From: Aureococcus anophagefferens
Lineage: Eukaryota > Sar > Pelagophyceae > Pelagomonadales > Pelagomonadaceae
Direction: 5' to 3'
Assembly (NCBI RefSeq): GCF_000186865.1
Contig: NW_008705579.1
Span: 350,544-414,543, forward strand
Length of the DNA: 64,000 bases
In this document: piece after piece, positions 27,809-37,733 of the stretch
How the letters are laid out: the number at the start of each line of letters is the position of its first letter
How positions within the stretch are numbered: position 1 is the first letter of the stretch
Translations under genes and position numbers: made by a program
The notes under the pieces: generated by a model
The model's database searches: none
What the model was told of the DNA's origin: nothing
The model's input: the letters and a program-made list of their open reading frames with translations, nothing else

Positions 27809-29953
27809 TTACCACAGCGCCGTCCCCTTGGGGTCGCGCCACTGGGGCCGCGGCCGGGGTCGCGGCGGCGGCGCGCGCTTCTTCTTCCGCCGCCGCGGCG
27901 CGGGCTCCGCGGCCGCGAGGGCCGCGGCGACCTCCTCGTAGGCGCCCCAGGCGCTCTCGACGCCGTCGCGGGCGCGGAGCTCCGCCGACGCGGTCACGGG
28001 CGGCGGCGGCGGCGACGTCGAGCCCCGGAGCGAGCCCGGCGACCGGAGGCTCGGCGGCGGCGACGCGCCGCGCGGCGACGCGCGGGACGGCGACGACCCG
28101 CGCCGCGGCGACGCCCGGGACGGCGACGCCGGCTCCGCGCGGGGCGCGCGGCCCGCCGCGGCGAGGATCGCGTAGGACTTGGCCGCCCGGTCGACGAGCT
28201 GCTCCTGCGCCTTCTCCGCGAAGGCGTCGATGGCCTCGTGGCCCTCGGCGAGCTCGTCCTCGAGATCCTTGGCGAGGCGATCGAGGTCCGCGAGGCGCTC
28301 CTTCATGCCGCCGCGGGGCGCGACGACGTAGGGCGCGGGCGACGGCGGCTCGCCCCCGGCCGGCGACGCGACCGGCGACGGGGCCTCGTCGGGCTCCTCC
28401 CGCGGCGGCCGCTCGCCGCGGATGTCCGAGACGTGGAGGAAGGGCCGCGGGTGCGCCGCGACCGCGTCGCCGTCGAAGATGAGGCCCTTGGACACGGACC
28501 CGTCGCTGTCGCTGTCGTCGGACTCGCGGTCGAGCGCGGCCGCGGCGCGCAGCGCGTTCGCCGCGCGCGCCTGGCGCGCGAGCACGTCCCGCGCGTTCCG
28601 CGCCGCCTCGGCGCGCTTCATCGACGACGGCACGACGACGCGGCCGTCGACGACGTCGAACGCTTCGCCGTCGGCCTGGCACGCGAAGCTCTGCGTCGCC
28701 ACGGCCGGCGGCGACCGCGGCTTCGGCGGCGACGTCGGCAGCGCCGGCGACCGCGGCGGCGTCGCCTGGCGCGGCGGGTCCGCCGGCGGCGGCGCGGGCG
28801 CCTCCGCCTCGTCCCGCCGCGCGGCGAGCCCCGCCTTCCCGGCGCCCTTCGGGAGGCCGAGCGCGAACTCGAGGCGGTGGACCTCGAGGTCGCGCTCCGC
28901 GGCGCGCTTCGCGTCCTCGGCGCGGGCCGCGTCGTAGCGCTTCGCCGCCTCGTCGACGCCGCGCGCGAGGACGTCGAGGCCCTCGTCGTCGTCGCCGCCG
29001 CCGCGGCGCGCCTTCGCCGCGTCCGCGTCGCCGGCGTCGACGATGTCCGCGAGGTTGCGCCGGCCCTCGTCGATCATCTCGGCGTGCGTCGGCTTGCCCG
29101 TGGGCGACGGCTCGTAGGTCGACAGGCGGAAGCGGCGGTCCGCCTCGGCCGAGTTCGCCGACGACCGGGGCGTCGCGGACGCGCGGCGCCGGTCGTCGGA
29201 GCGGCGGTCGTCGGAGCGCCGCAGGGGCGACACGCTGCCGGGCCCGTCGCGCCACTCGACGGACTCGGTCATGGGCGCGGCCAGCGGCGTCCGCGCAGTC
29301 GCGGGCCGGCCGGAGAAGGCGTCGCGCGTCGCCTCGGGCGTCTCGGGCCGCGGCGACCGCGCGGGCGCGCGGGGGATCCAGGACACGCGCGCGTCGCCGG
29401 CGTAGGACTCGCCGTCGGAGCTCGACAGGCCCGTCGGCGGCGCCGTAACCTCCGTGTCCGTCGCGCTCGGGAGCGCCGCGGCGACGTCGACGAAGAGGTC
29501 CTGCCGCCGGTCGCCGCGCGGCCGCAGCACGTCCAGCGCCGGCGGCAGGTCCGTGGGCTTCGCCGCCGCGGCCTGCGTCGCCCGGCCGAGGAAGGCCCGG
29601 AGCGCGTCGTCGGCCGCGCCGGGCGCCGCGGTCTCGTAGCGCGGCCGCGGCCTGCTCTTCCGCGCGGCCTGCTCGGCGGCGCGCCGCGCGTAGGCGCTCG
29701 TCCAGCGCTCGCCGCGCGCCGAGCTCCGCATGACCAGCGACCCGGACGGGTCCAGGCCGTCGGCGGAGCTCATGCGCAGCAGCTTGAGGGCCGCGGCGGA
29801 GGCGAGGGACGCGTGGAGCGACGCCTCCGTCGACGCCGACGCGACGCTGTCGTCGCCGCCGGCGAGCGAGTCGCCCATGACGCTAAAGAGCTCCGGCGAC
29901 TCGGGCGAGCTGCCGCCGCTCTCCTCGAGCGAGCCCAGCGGGGACTCGTCCAT
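27809..29953 (-). CDS. Disordered Ser/Arg/Pro-rich protein with coiled-coil segments
   Basis: The function is not recognised. From the ATG at 29953 the protein is 714 residues. It has an acidic Ser-rich start (MDESPLGSLEESGG) and long disordered stretches rich in SPE and RASP. It also has a short coiled-coil segment (EDAKRAAERDLEVHRLEFAL) and a recurrent SPSRASPRxGSSPS block near the end. The C-terminus is strongly basic (RRRKKKRAPPPRPRP). It is head-to-head with the zinc-finger/coiled-coil gene, 138 bp apart. The composition suggests a phosphorylated scaffold or cytoskeletal protein. Confidence 0.65.
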   Translation of the reverse strand: MDESPLGSLEESGGSSPESPELFSVMGDSLAGGDDSVASASTEASLHASLASAAALKLLRMSSADGLDPSGSLVMRSSARGERWTSAYARRAAEQAARKSRPRPRYETAAPGAADDALRAFLGRATQAAAAKPTDLPPALDVLRPRGDRRQDLFVDVAAALPSATDTEVTAPPTGLSSSDGESYAGDARVSWIPRAPARSPRPETPEATRDAFSGRPATARTPLAAPMTESVEWRDGPGSVSPLRRSDDRRSDDRRRASATPRSSANSAEADRRFRLSTYEPSPTGKPTHAEMIDEGRRNLADIVDAGDADAAKARRGGGDDDEGLDVLARGVDEAAKRYDAARAEDAKRAAERDLEVHRLEFALGLPKGAGKAGLAARRDEAEAPAPPPADPPRQATPPRSPALPTSPPKPRSPPAVATQSFACQADGEAFDVVDGRVVVPSSMKRAEAARNARDVLARQARAANALRAAAALDRESDDSDSDGSVSKGLIFDGDAVAAHPRPFLHVSDIRGERPPREEPDEAPSPVASPAGGEPPSPAPYVVAPRGGMKERLADLDRLAKDLEDELAEGHEAIDAFAEKAQEQLVDRAAKSYAILAAAGRAPRAEPASPSRASPRRGSSPSRASPRGASPPPSLRSPGSLRGSTSPPPPPVTASAELRARDGVESAWGAYEEVAAALAAAEPAPRRRKKKRAPPPRPRPRPQWRDPKGTALW

Positions 29954-30091
29954 GCTTTCTGTCGGCTGCTCAACTGATTTGTCGATGGTGCAGACTTCAT
30001 CCACGAACCACCCCCAGTGCAGCCCGCGGTTTTAGCGCAGGCATGGGGCAGCCGAAATTCACGACCTAGTGAGGTGCCGCTCGCTCGAACC

Positions 30092-33000
30092 ATGCAGGCG
30101 CGGTCGACGAACCGGTCGCCGCCGCGCGCGACGCAGAAGACGTCGCCGCGGAGCACGCAGCAGGCGCGGTCGACGACGAGCTCGCCGCGGAGCACGACGC
30201 AGACGCCGCGCTCCGCGTCGCCGCGGAGCACGCTGTCCCCGCGGAGCGCGCAGTCGCCGCGGTCGGCGAGCCCGCGCTACAGCACCTTCCGCGGCGGCGA
30301 CTTTAGCACGGGCGCGCGCGGCGCCTACCACCGCCCCTACGCGGAGGACGACATCGCGGAAGCGTCCGAGTCCGTCGACGCGAGCGACCCGTCTCGGTCC
30401 GTCGCGTCCGCGGCGTGGACGGCGGCGGACGACAGGTCCCAGTTCGAGGAGCAGCGGCGCGGCGCCTTCGAGATGGAGGAGCGGCGCACGCGCATCCTCA
30501 GCGCCATCGGCGAGGACGACGACCGGCCGAAGCGGCTGGTGTGCTACGTCTGCGGCGGCGAGTTCGAGGCCACGAGCCTCGGCGCCCACATCCGGAGCTG
30601 CCGCCGGCGCCGCGAGCAAACCCAGAATTCATGGCCCCGGAGCTGGCGCACGGACGAGGGCGAGTGGCCCGAGAACGTGAGCGTGCCCCGGTCCGCGCGA
30701 TCGCCGCGGTCCGCGTTCGACGCGTACAACGGCCTCGCCTGGAACGTCTTCGTGAACTCCTGCGCGCGGAGCTGCGGGACCTGCGGCAAGCCCTTCGGGG
30801 GCGGGCCGGAGGAGAAGAAGGCCCACGCCTGCGAGGGCGTCGCGGCGCGGCCGTCGTGGCTGCCCCGGTGCCTCCCGAAGAGTTTCGACGCGAAGCTGCC
30901 CGAGACCGACGACCTGGCGCTGCTCGCGCGGTTGAACGGCCGCGACGAGCGGTCCGAGGCGTCGGCGAACGCGGACCCCTGGGGCCACGCCATCTTCCAC
31001 ACGTTCAAGCACGCGGGCTTCGGGCCCGTGACCGAGCCTTTGTCCCGGTCCGTGCTCGCGCGGGTCTTGCGGGAGCTGCGCCTGCCGGCCGACGATGGCG
31101 CCGTGGACCGCTTCCTGGAATTTTTGGACGTGCAGTCGGCGGACGAGGACGTGCTGCGGGGCCAGCTCGTGGCCTTCTGGAACGGCGAGCACGACCGGCT
31201 CTGCCGCCGCGCGCTCGAGCGCGACGAGAGCTCGCAGTCGCTCGCGATCGACCCCATCGTCGCGACGCTCTTCGAGGAGGCGCGCCTGACCAACGCCCAG
31301 GCGCCGGCGCTGTCGCCGCGGCCGCCGGAGGACCGGGGCCTCGTCGTCAGCGACAGCGTGTCCGAGGCGATCCGCCGCGGCGCGGCCGTGGAGCAGCTCC
31401 GGGGCGGCCTGGCGGACGCGAACCCGCTCGCGGCGGCGTCGGTGTCCAAGGCGTCCGTCGGCGAGGAGGCGAGCTTCTGGTCCGCCACCGCCGGCGGCGA
31501 CGGCGACGCGCCCTTCTCGCCGGGCGGTGACGAGGCCGCGCTCCGCGAGGAGATCTCGCGGCTCCGGGGGGACCTCGCGGCGGCCGCGGACGAGCTCGAG
31601 CGAAATCGCGCGGCCGAGGCGCGGCGCGGCGACGACGCGGCGCGGCGCGACGACGCGGCCAGGGCCGCCGACGAGGCGCTGAAGCGCGAACTCGCCGACT
31701 CGGAGGCCGCGCGCGACGCCGCGCTCGCGGCCGTCGCGTCCGCGGCCTCGGACCTGGACCGCGCGCGGCTCGCCGTCGACGACGCGCGCGCGGAGGCGGC
31801 GCTCCAGGCCCGGGCGCGGCGCCGCGCGTCGGCGACGGCGCTCCGGCTCGTGGAGGCGGAGCTCGACGTGGCGCCGTCGGCGACGCCGCGGCGCGCGGCG
31901 CTCCTCGACGCGCTCCGCGACGCCGAGGCCGAGGCGACGCGCCAGGAGGCGCGCCTCGCGTCCGCGAAGCGCGACGCGTCCCACGCCGCGGCGCTCGAGG
32001 CCGAAAGAGCTGTAGCTAGGACCCTGGAGGCGTCGCTCCGGGTGAAGACGGCCGCGCTCGACGCGGCCGAGGCCCGGCTCGCGGCCCCGTTCTCGAGCCT
32101 CGCGACGCGCTCCGAGGCCGACGCGCCGCCCTACTTCCCCGAGGCGTCCTACGTCTGCTCCGTGGCGTCCGCGGCGCCGCCCGCGTTCGCGCGCGCGCCC
32201 GCGCCCGCGCCCGCGGCCGCCGCGCCCGCGCCCGCGGCCGGCGTCGTCGAGGCGCCCGCGCCCGCGGCCGCCGACGTCGGCTGCGGCACGTCGCCGCGCC
32301 TCTTCGCGGACGCGTCGACGCTGACGTCGCCGCGGACGCGGCCCGCGGCCGCCATGGACGTCGACGCGCGCGCGGGCGGGCGCCGCGACGCCGCGAGCGC
32401 CGTCGAGGGCGACGTCGTGCGCTTCGACCCGTACCTCGTGCTCCGGAGGGGCGTGAAGACGTCCGACGCGACGGCGCAGACGCTGGCCGTCGAGGACCCC
32501 GGCGGCGCGCCCGCGCTCCGACGCGCCGTCGACGACCTCGAGAACGCGCTCAAGGGCCGCGTCGCCGACGCCGTCGCGGCGCGCGCGGCCCTCGCGAACG
32601 CGCGCGGCGACGCCGCGCGGCTCGAGGTCGAGCTCGCCGCGCTGCGGGCGTCGCACGAGGGCGTCCGGGCCTACGCCAAGTCCATGATGCGCAGGGTGAA
32701 GGTCGAGGCCGCGACGCAGACGCCCGCGCCGCGGCCCGAGCCCGCGGCGGCGCCCGCGCCGCGGCGGCGGCGGCCCCAGTCGGCCCGGGACCGCTACGGC
32801 GACGAGCGCGCCTTCGTGCCCACGTGGAAGTTCCTGCGCAAGGGCGGGGGCTCGAACGTGAGCCACGGCCGCAAGTGGGCGTCGACGCTCGACGGCGTCG
32901 CCGCGGAGCGGCGCAGCCGGGGGACGCGCGCGGCGGCGCCCGAGCCGCCGCGCGCCGTGACGCCGAACCCGCTCCTGCCGGACATCGACGGCGGCCTGCC

Positions 33001-33304
33001 GGGGGGGCCGCCGCCGACCTTCGCGAACATCGGGGCGTACTCCCCCGCGCCGCACGGCGGCGCGCCGTCGCCGCCGCCGCCGCTCTCGGACCGGCGCGAC
33101 GACTTCGGCGCCTGGCCCGAGCGGCCCGCGACGGCGATCCCGGCGGCGCCCGCGGCGGACGCGACGACGCGGCCGAGCACGGCGCCGGACCCGTACCGCG
33201 GCCTCGGGGGCTCCGTGGCCATCCCCGCGGTGCCGTACGTGAACGTGTCCCGGCGGCCGTCGCGCGACACGCCCCCGGTCTCGGTCCGCGCGAAGTCGCG
33301 TTAA
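30092..33304 (+). CDS. C2HC zinc-finger, coiled-coil protein
   Basis: The 1070-residue single-exon protein starts at the ATG at 30092. The N-terminal 70 residues are Ser/Thr/Pro/Arg-rich with repeated SPRSA units. A C2HC finger follows (CYVCGGEFEATSLGAHIRSC), then SPRSAFDAYNGLAWN and a second, looser finger (CGTCGKPFGGGPEEKKAHAC). A helical region and a long Ala/Glu/Arg coiled coil cover about residues 490-690. The tail is Pro-rich, with RRPQSARDRYGDE. Paired C2HC fingers with RPQSA-like motifs occur in cilia- and centriole-related proteins of other protists, so a microtubule-linked role is plausible but unproven. Its TAA overlaps the stop codon of the opposite-strand phosphatase. Confidence 0.8.
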   Translation: MQARSTNRSPPRATQKTSPRSTQQARSTTSSPRSTTQTPRSASPRSTLSPRSAQSPRSASPRYSTFRGGDFSTGARGAYHRPYAEDDIAEASESVDASDPSRSVASAAWTAADDRSQFEEQRRGAFEMEERRTRILSAIGEDDDRPKRLVCYVCGGEFEATSLGAHIRSCRRRREQTQNSWPRSWRTDEGEWPENVSVPRSARSPRSAFDAYNGLAWNVFVNSCARSCGTCGKPFGGGPEEKKAHACEGVAARPSWLPRCLPKSFDAKLPETDDLALLARLNGRDERSEASANADPWGHAIFHTFKHAGFGPVTEPLSRSVLARVLRELRLPADDGAVDRFLEFLDVQSADEDVLRGQLVAFWNGEHDRLCRRALERDESSQSLAIDPIVATLFEEARLTNAQAPALSPRPPEDRGLVVSDSVSEAIRRGAAVEQLRGGLADANPLAAASVSKASVGEEASFWSATAGGDGDAPFSPGGDEAALREEISRLRGDLAAAADELERNRAAEARRGDDAARRDDAARAADEALKRELADSEAARDAALAAVASAASDLDRARLAVDDARAEAALQARARRRASATALRLVEAELDVAPSATPRRAALLDALRDAEAEATRQEARLASAKRDASHAAALEAERAVARTLEASLRVKTAALDAAEARLAAPFSSLATRSEADAPPYFPEASYVCSVASAAPPAFARAPAPAPAAAAPAPAAGVVEAPAPAAADVGCGTSPRLFADASTLTSPRTRPAAAMDVDARAGGRRDAASAVEGDVVRFDPYLVLRRGVKTSDATAQTLAVEDPGGAPALRRAVDDLENALKGRVADAVAARAALANARGDAARLEVELAALRASHEGVRAYAKSMMRRVKVEAATQTPAPRPEPAAAPAPRRRRPQSARDRYGDERAFVPTWKFLRKGGGSNVSHGRKWASTLDGVAAERRSRGTRAAAPEPPRAVTPNPLLPDIDGGLPGGPPPTFANIGAYSPAPHGGAPSPPPPLSDRRDDFGAWPERPATAIPAAPAADATTRPSTAPDPYRGLGGSVAIPAVPYVNVSRRPSRDTPPVSVRAKSR

Positions 33305-34841
33305 GCGGAGTTGTGCGTGCGGTTTGCGAAGGACCCGTGGCGGCGCTGGACGAACCAGACGTCGTCGACGACGGGCGCCGCGGCGCAGTGGGCCTCCGTG
33401 CACTCGTACTGCCAGCGCGCGTGGGACGCGTTGTGGACGACGAGGCGGCCGTAGCCGAACTCCTCGAGGCGCACGAGGGAGCGGTTGCCCGCGTTGGGGA
33501 GGTGGAAGCCGAGCTTGCCCTCGTCGGACCCGCCGCCGCCGACGACGACGTGCGTCGTCGCCGGCATGTCGACCGTCGTTTGCGTCGAAATCCCGCCCGG
33601 CGCGACGTCCGCGAGCCGCTCGTAGTTGTGGACGTGGCCCGAAAAGTAGAAATCGACGCCGTAGTCGTAGAAGAGCGCCTCGATGCTCGCGTTCCCGGAG
33701 CCGCGCATCGCGGCCGCGGGACCCTCGCAGTTGCCGTTGGCCGTGCAGTACATCGGGCGGTGCGAGTGCGCGATGATCCAGGGAGCGGACGACCGGTTCG
33801 CGTTCGCGGCCGCGAGGTCGGCCTCGAGCCACGCGTACTGCGCGGCGATCATCGCAGCGTCGCCGCCCGCGCAGACGACCTCGCCGTTGAGCGCTATGAC
33901 GTGCGTGAGGCCGTAGTTAAAACTGTAAAAGAAGTTGTTGGGCGCGACGCCGTTCGACGTCGTCACCGTCGGGGTCCAGGCGGCCCGCGACGCGTCGGTC
34001 TGGGACGCCGCGGCGCCCCGGAAGAACTCCGCGTAGTACGCGTAGCCGTACATGCTCTCGTGGTTGCCCAGCGACACCATGTAGGGCGCGCGCGCCGAAT
34101 AGTTTTGGATCGCGTTCATGAAACGGCGGCCCGTGTCGCCCCTGTTGGAGTCCAAATTGTAGCCGAAATCGCCGACGTGGACGACGAGGTCCGCGCGGCC
34201 GTCGATGATCTCCTTGGAGACGAGGGGCATGTCCGTCGAGTACCCGGGGTGCGGCCGGTCCACTCCCATGTCGCCGTAGAGGATAAACGTCGTCGTTCCC
34301 ACGGTCTCGGCGTCCGGCGCGGCCGCGAATTGGAACACCTCCGAACTATTGCCGCCGTCGACCTCGACGCGGTACGAATAGACCGTCGACGCGGCGAGCT
34401 CGACGAGCGCCGCGGTGTAGAGCGACATGACGAGCTGCGTGTTGTTCAGGTCGAATTTGCTGCACGCTCCGGCCGCGCGGCGCGCGTCCGCGGGCGGCGC
34501 GCTGCTATTGCCGCGCCAGTAGCGCACGTGCGCCGCGGAGGCGCACAACGCGGACGCGTTCGTGCCCACGTCCGACGCCCATTGCACCGTCATGGTGTCG
34601 GGTGTCTTGCCGAGGCTGAGGTGGATCTGCTCCGGCGCGACGATCGCCGCGTAGCTACCGATGTGCGCCGGCGCGACGATCGCCGCGGCCGCATCGCTGC
34701 CCGTGAATTCGCCTTCGCGCAGGTCCGTGGACGCTGCAAGCGCCGCGGCCGCATCGCTGCCCGTGAATTCGCCTTACGCAAGTCCGTGGACGCTGCAAGC
34801 GCCGCGGCCACGGTCAGGGCAGCCCAGCAAAAGCGATCCAT
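33301..34841 (-). CDS. Secreted purple acid phosphatase
   Basis: This is a metallophosphoesterase with an N-terminal fibronectin-like domain. All five metal-ligand blocks are present: YGDMG, VGDFGYN, GNHE, AHSHRP and GHVHNYER. Exon 1 (34841-34778) encodes the signal peptide MDRFCWAALTVAAALAAST. A proposed 44-nt GT-AG intron (34734-34777) then joins exon 2 (34733-33301), giving 498 residues. After splicing the frame reads through TDLREGEFTGSDAA into APEQIHLSLGKTPDTMTVQW, the classical PAP start. Without splicing the signal peptide is out of frame and a TAA blocks the upstream frame. The enzyme should release phosphate from extracellular organic phosphate. The exon-intron boundary lies in a tandem duplication. 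Confidence 0.93.
34681..34800. repeat. Two-copy tandem duplication of about 60 bp at the phosphatase 5' end
   Basis: Two direct copies (about 34681-34740 and 34741-34799) differ at a few bases and by a 1-base length change. On the coding strand the upstream copy contains GCGTAAGG where the downstream copy has GCGCGAAGG. The difference creates a GT donor, and the inferred 44-nt intron runs from the upstream copy to a CTTGCAG in the downstream one. Confidence 0.9.
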
Positions 34842-34904
34842 GCTCGCTGCCTTCTCAGAATGTCAATGTTTCGCTTCAACGAAGCGCTTCAAGTTTCGAA
34901 TCTC

Positions 34905-36188
34905 TTAGGCCTGGACGCCCGAGAGCTGCTGGTGCTCCTTCTCGCGGAACATGTACTTGATCTGGCGGGGCTCGGCGTTCTGGATCTCCGGCGGGAAGAG
35001 CGCGCCCGCGTCCGCGCTGAGCTTCTTCAGCTCCGCGAGCTCTTTTTTGGTCGCGAAGCGCTCGCGCTTGAACTGGTCGCAGACGGCCTTGCCCAGCGCC
35101 TCGACGAGGGGCGGCTCCGCGTCCGGGTAGACGGAGATGAGCGACTTGCAGACGTCGTCGACGCACGCGGTCCGCTCGTCCGTGAGCTGCTGCTGCAGGT
35201 CCCAGACGGACGACCGCACGGCGCGGCCGTCGATCTCGCCCGGCGACGCCGGCAGGAGCCGCGCGGCGTTCTTGATGAGGAACTGGATGTCCTCGAGCTC
35301 CAGGGCCTTCTCGTCGTCCTCGGCGACGTAGATGGACCGGATGTAGCCCTCGACGGCCGCGGGGTCGATGTTGTCGTAGTAGAGCGCGCGCATCTTCAGC
35401 TCGAGCTCCGCGGACAGGCGCTTCTTGTCGTTCTCGCGCCGCAATCCGGTGAACTGGGCCCGGATGCGCCGCGCCGCGAGCTCCGGCGGGTGCAGGCCCG
35501 GGTCCGCGGGGAGGAGCCGGTCGCAGTTGCGGACGACGTTCCGCATATCCGGCAAATCCGGGAACTCGTCGGAGACGGCCGCGACCAAATCGGAGATGAA
35601 GTCGCGCTGCGCCGGCACGTCGGCGATCTCGCGGTAGACGCCCGCGCAGGCGCGCTCGAACATGTCGAGGCGCAGCGTCGCCCGCTTGTCCTGCACGTCG
35701 AGGTACGACATGAGGCGGTCCGTGTCGATGGGGCTCGTGAAGAGGTGCCGGTCCGCGAGGGACGCCTCGTAGGGCGTGTTCGTCAGGTCGATCTCGTTGA
35801 GGTTCCGCAGGCGCCCGAGCTCCCGCGGCACCGTGGCCAGGTCCGTGTTCCTGAGATCGATGCACTTGAGCTTCTTGCAGAACTGGATCTCCGTCGGCAG
35901 CGCCGCGATGGGGTTGTCGTTGAGCCAGAGCTCCTCGAGCTTCGCGAGCTGGCCGATGGCCGGCGACAGCTCGCTCAGCTCGTTGTGGCCCACGTCGAGG
36001 CGCAGGAGGTGCGACAGCGTGAAGACGTGGTCCGGCAGCCGGTAGAGGCCCAGCATGGTCAGGTGCAAGTTCTTGTTCCGGAGCGACATGGCGTAGCGCG
36101 GCTCCAGCGACTCGAGGTCCGTCCCCTCGCGCACGAGCCCCACGCTCGCGTGGCTCGGCACCTTGAGCTTGCCGGTGCGCGCCAGCAT
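34905..36188 (-). CDS. Leucine-rich-repeat protein with long helical C-terminus
   Basis: The 427-residue single-exon protein carries about five typical LRRs between residues 40 and 150: HLLRLDVGHNELSELSP, KLEELWLNDNPIAALPTEI, KLKCIDLRNTDLATVP and NLNEIDLTNTPY. The remainder (about 160-427) is a conserved-looking helical domain with many charged residues, ending KYMFREKEHQQLSGVQA. There is no signal peptide, transmembrane segment or catalytic motif, so it is a cytosolic interaction protein. The LRR-plus-helix layout resembles proteins of small-GTPase or axonemal complexes in protists, but no orthologue is recognised. Confidence 0.82.
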   Translation of the reverse strand: MLARTGKLKVPSHASVGLVREGTDLESLEPRYAMSLRNKNLHLTMLGLYRLPDHVFTLSHLLRLDVGHNELSELSPAIGQLAKLEELWLNDNPIAALPTEIQFCKKLKCIDLRNTDLATVPRELGRLRNLNEIDLTNTPYEASLADRHLFTSPIDTDRLMSYLDVQDKRATLRLDMFERACAGVYREIADVPAQRDFISDLVAAVSDEFPDLPDMRNVVRNCDRLLPADPGLHPPELAARRIRAQFTGLRRENDKKRLSAELELKMRALYYDNIDPAAVEGYIRSIYVAEDDEKALELEDIQFLIKNAARLLPASPGEIDGRAVRSSVWDLQQQLTDERTACVDDVCKSLISVYPDAEPPLVEALGKAVCDQFKRERFATKKELAELKKLSADAGALFPPEIQNAEPRQIKYMFREKEHQQLSGVQA

Positions 36189-36340
36189 CGTTTCGAAGCA
36201 GCGTTGACGGCGCGATGGGTGGGCTACCGCGTGATTTAATGCACGTTTGCGGCACCACTAGCTCAAAAGCAGCCCAAACTCAAAATCTGGGCAGCTCGAC
36301 GCGCCGCTGCTCCTCCTCTTGGAACGGCACCGACGACGCG

Positions 36341-36847
36341 ATGTCCGAAGCTCTGGAGCCCGCCGGTGGGAAGCGCAAACGCTCCGAAGGCGGCTTCGTC
36401 GAATCCCTCGGTCGCGAAATCCTCGTTCAGGCGCGCGAGCTCGACAATGCGAGCGGTACGAAGTTCGGGGTATCACGTTTGATCCGGGGAGCTTCAGTTA
36501 TGGCCTTCTGGATTTCGAAGGTGCAAAAGAGCGCAGGGGACGCGGTTTACGTCGTCAGGAGCTGCGTAGTCTATTTTACGGTGGCTCGGGTTACCGCGAC
36601 GTTCGGAGATTTGTCTAACGCGATCGAATGTTTCATGACGATATTGGAGGGAGGAATGACCAGAAATGAGGACACGATTTACGCGTTTAGTGTGTGGGAG
36701 GCGCGCCCGGTGATGAAGATTTCATTACACACTGATCGCCCAGAGCGAGAGCGTCGGGCGCTGTTGGAAAAATGCAGGGCGGAGCAGATCGGCATGCTCA
36801 CCAGACTCCTCGATGACTCGGTGGCCATTGTAGCCGACAAGAAGTAG
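36341..36847 (+). CDS. Hypothetical protein, atypically low GC
   Basis: An open frame of 168 codons from the ATG at 36341 (MSEALEPAGGKRKRSEGGFV) begins with a basic KRKR motif that could be a nuclear signal. It ends with a charged helix (PERERRALLEKCRAEQ). Base composition is clearly lower in GC than the neighbours, and third positions are not GC-biased. An overlapping second frame (to 36618) also reads plausibly (YEVRGITFDPGSFSYGLLDF), so an intron or a frameshift between frames is possible. No family is recognised. Confidence 0.45.
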   Translation: MSEALEPAGGKRKRSEGGFVESLGREILVQARELDNASGTKFGVSRLIRGASVMAFWISKVQKSAGDAVYVVRSCVVYFTVARVTATFGDLSNAIECFMTILEGGMTRNEDTIYAFSVWEARPVMKISLHTDRPERERRALLEKCRAEQIGMLTRLLDDSVAIVADKK

Positions 36848-36878
36848 AATCGCGCGTAACAGCCTTACACGCACCCCC

Positions 36879-37724
36879 TCACAGCTTGTCGGCGAGGCGC
36901 TCCGGGTGGGGCGCGCCGAGGTCGACGGCCCTTCGGACGTCGAGCGCCTTCTCCTTGTGGAGGGCGTCGCACCAGCTCGCGAGGTCCTCGTTGAGCGCCT
37001 TGACGGCCGCCGTCGCGCCGACGGCCGGCGCGTCCGCCGGCGGCTCGAGGTCCGTGGGACCGAACGACGGCGCGCCGAAGCCGCCGTAGCGCTCCGCGAC
37101 GCGCTTGCAGCCGGAGGCGAAGCCGCCGGCGGCGCAGCCGGAGCAGACGGCGAGGGTGTCGCAGCTCCAGAGGCGGTCGTCGGCGCCGTCGCGGGCGAGG
37201 GGCCACTCCGCGAGGTCGCCCGCGGCCGCCGTCGCGCGCGGCAGCGCCGATAAATCGGGAAACTTGGCCTCGAAGGTGCCCGCGCAGACCTCGTCCAAAT
37301 GCGCCATGGCCTGCCAGGCGCAGACCATGGCCCAGGCGTCGACGCCCGCGTCGCACGCGGACCCGCAGAGCTGCCCGAAGTTCGTGTCGGGCGACATCGC
37401 CGCGTCGCCGCACCAGTGGGCCCGGTCCTGCGCGGGACACTCCTCGCGCAGGGGCACGCCGCTGGGCCCGCCGATCGCGTCGGGCTGGAAGAGCTCGTTG
37501 GCGCAGGCGTCGACGACGGACCGCACGGCCGCGGTGCCGCGCGACCGCTCCGCGAACGCGTCGCTCGCGGGCAGCCGCAGCTGGAGGCTCCGGGCGCTGT
37601 AGCACGTCGCGCCGAGGGCGACGACGCAGAGCGCGAGCCGCGCTCGCCAGAGCCCGCGGCGCGCCGTCGAGAGATGGAGCGCGTCGGCGTCGTCGGCCAG
37701 CAGGTAGGCGGCCTCGGAGGCCAT
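36879..37724 (-). CDS. Type II membrane / secreted cysteine-rich protein
   Basis: The 281-residue single-exon protein has about 27 cytosolic residues and then one hydrophobic anchor (ARLALCVVALGATCYSA). Its luminal domain has about a dozen cysteines (CANELF, PLREECPAQDRAHWCGD, GQLCGSACDAGVDAWAMVC, WSCDTLAVCSGCAAGGFASGC, SWCDAL), which suggests several disulphides. No glycosyltransferase or protease motif is visible. The family is unknown. The 5' leader contains an impure CTG/CAG-type triplet tract. Confidence 0.7.
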   Translation of the reverse strand: MASEAAYLLADDADALHLSTARRGLWRARLALCVVALGATCYSARSLQLRLPASDAFAERSRGTAAVRSVVDACANELFQPDAIGGPSGVPLREECPAQDRAHWCGDAAMSPDTNFGQLCGSACDAGVDAWAMVCAWQAMAHLDEVCAGTFEAKFPDLSALPRATAAAGDLAEWPLARDGADDRLWSCDTLAVCSGCAAGGFASGCKRVAERYGGFGAPSFGPTDLEPPADAPAVGATAAVKALNEDLASWCDALHKEKALDVRRAVDLGAPHPERLADKL

Positions 37725-37733
37725 TGCGCACCG

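Noticed and set aside
34681..34800. CRISPR-like repeat
   Set aside because: Only two adjacent copies with no spacers; it is a tandem duplication in a coding 5' end.
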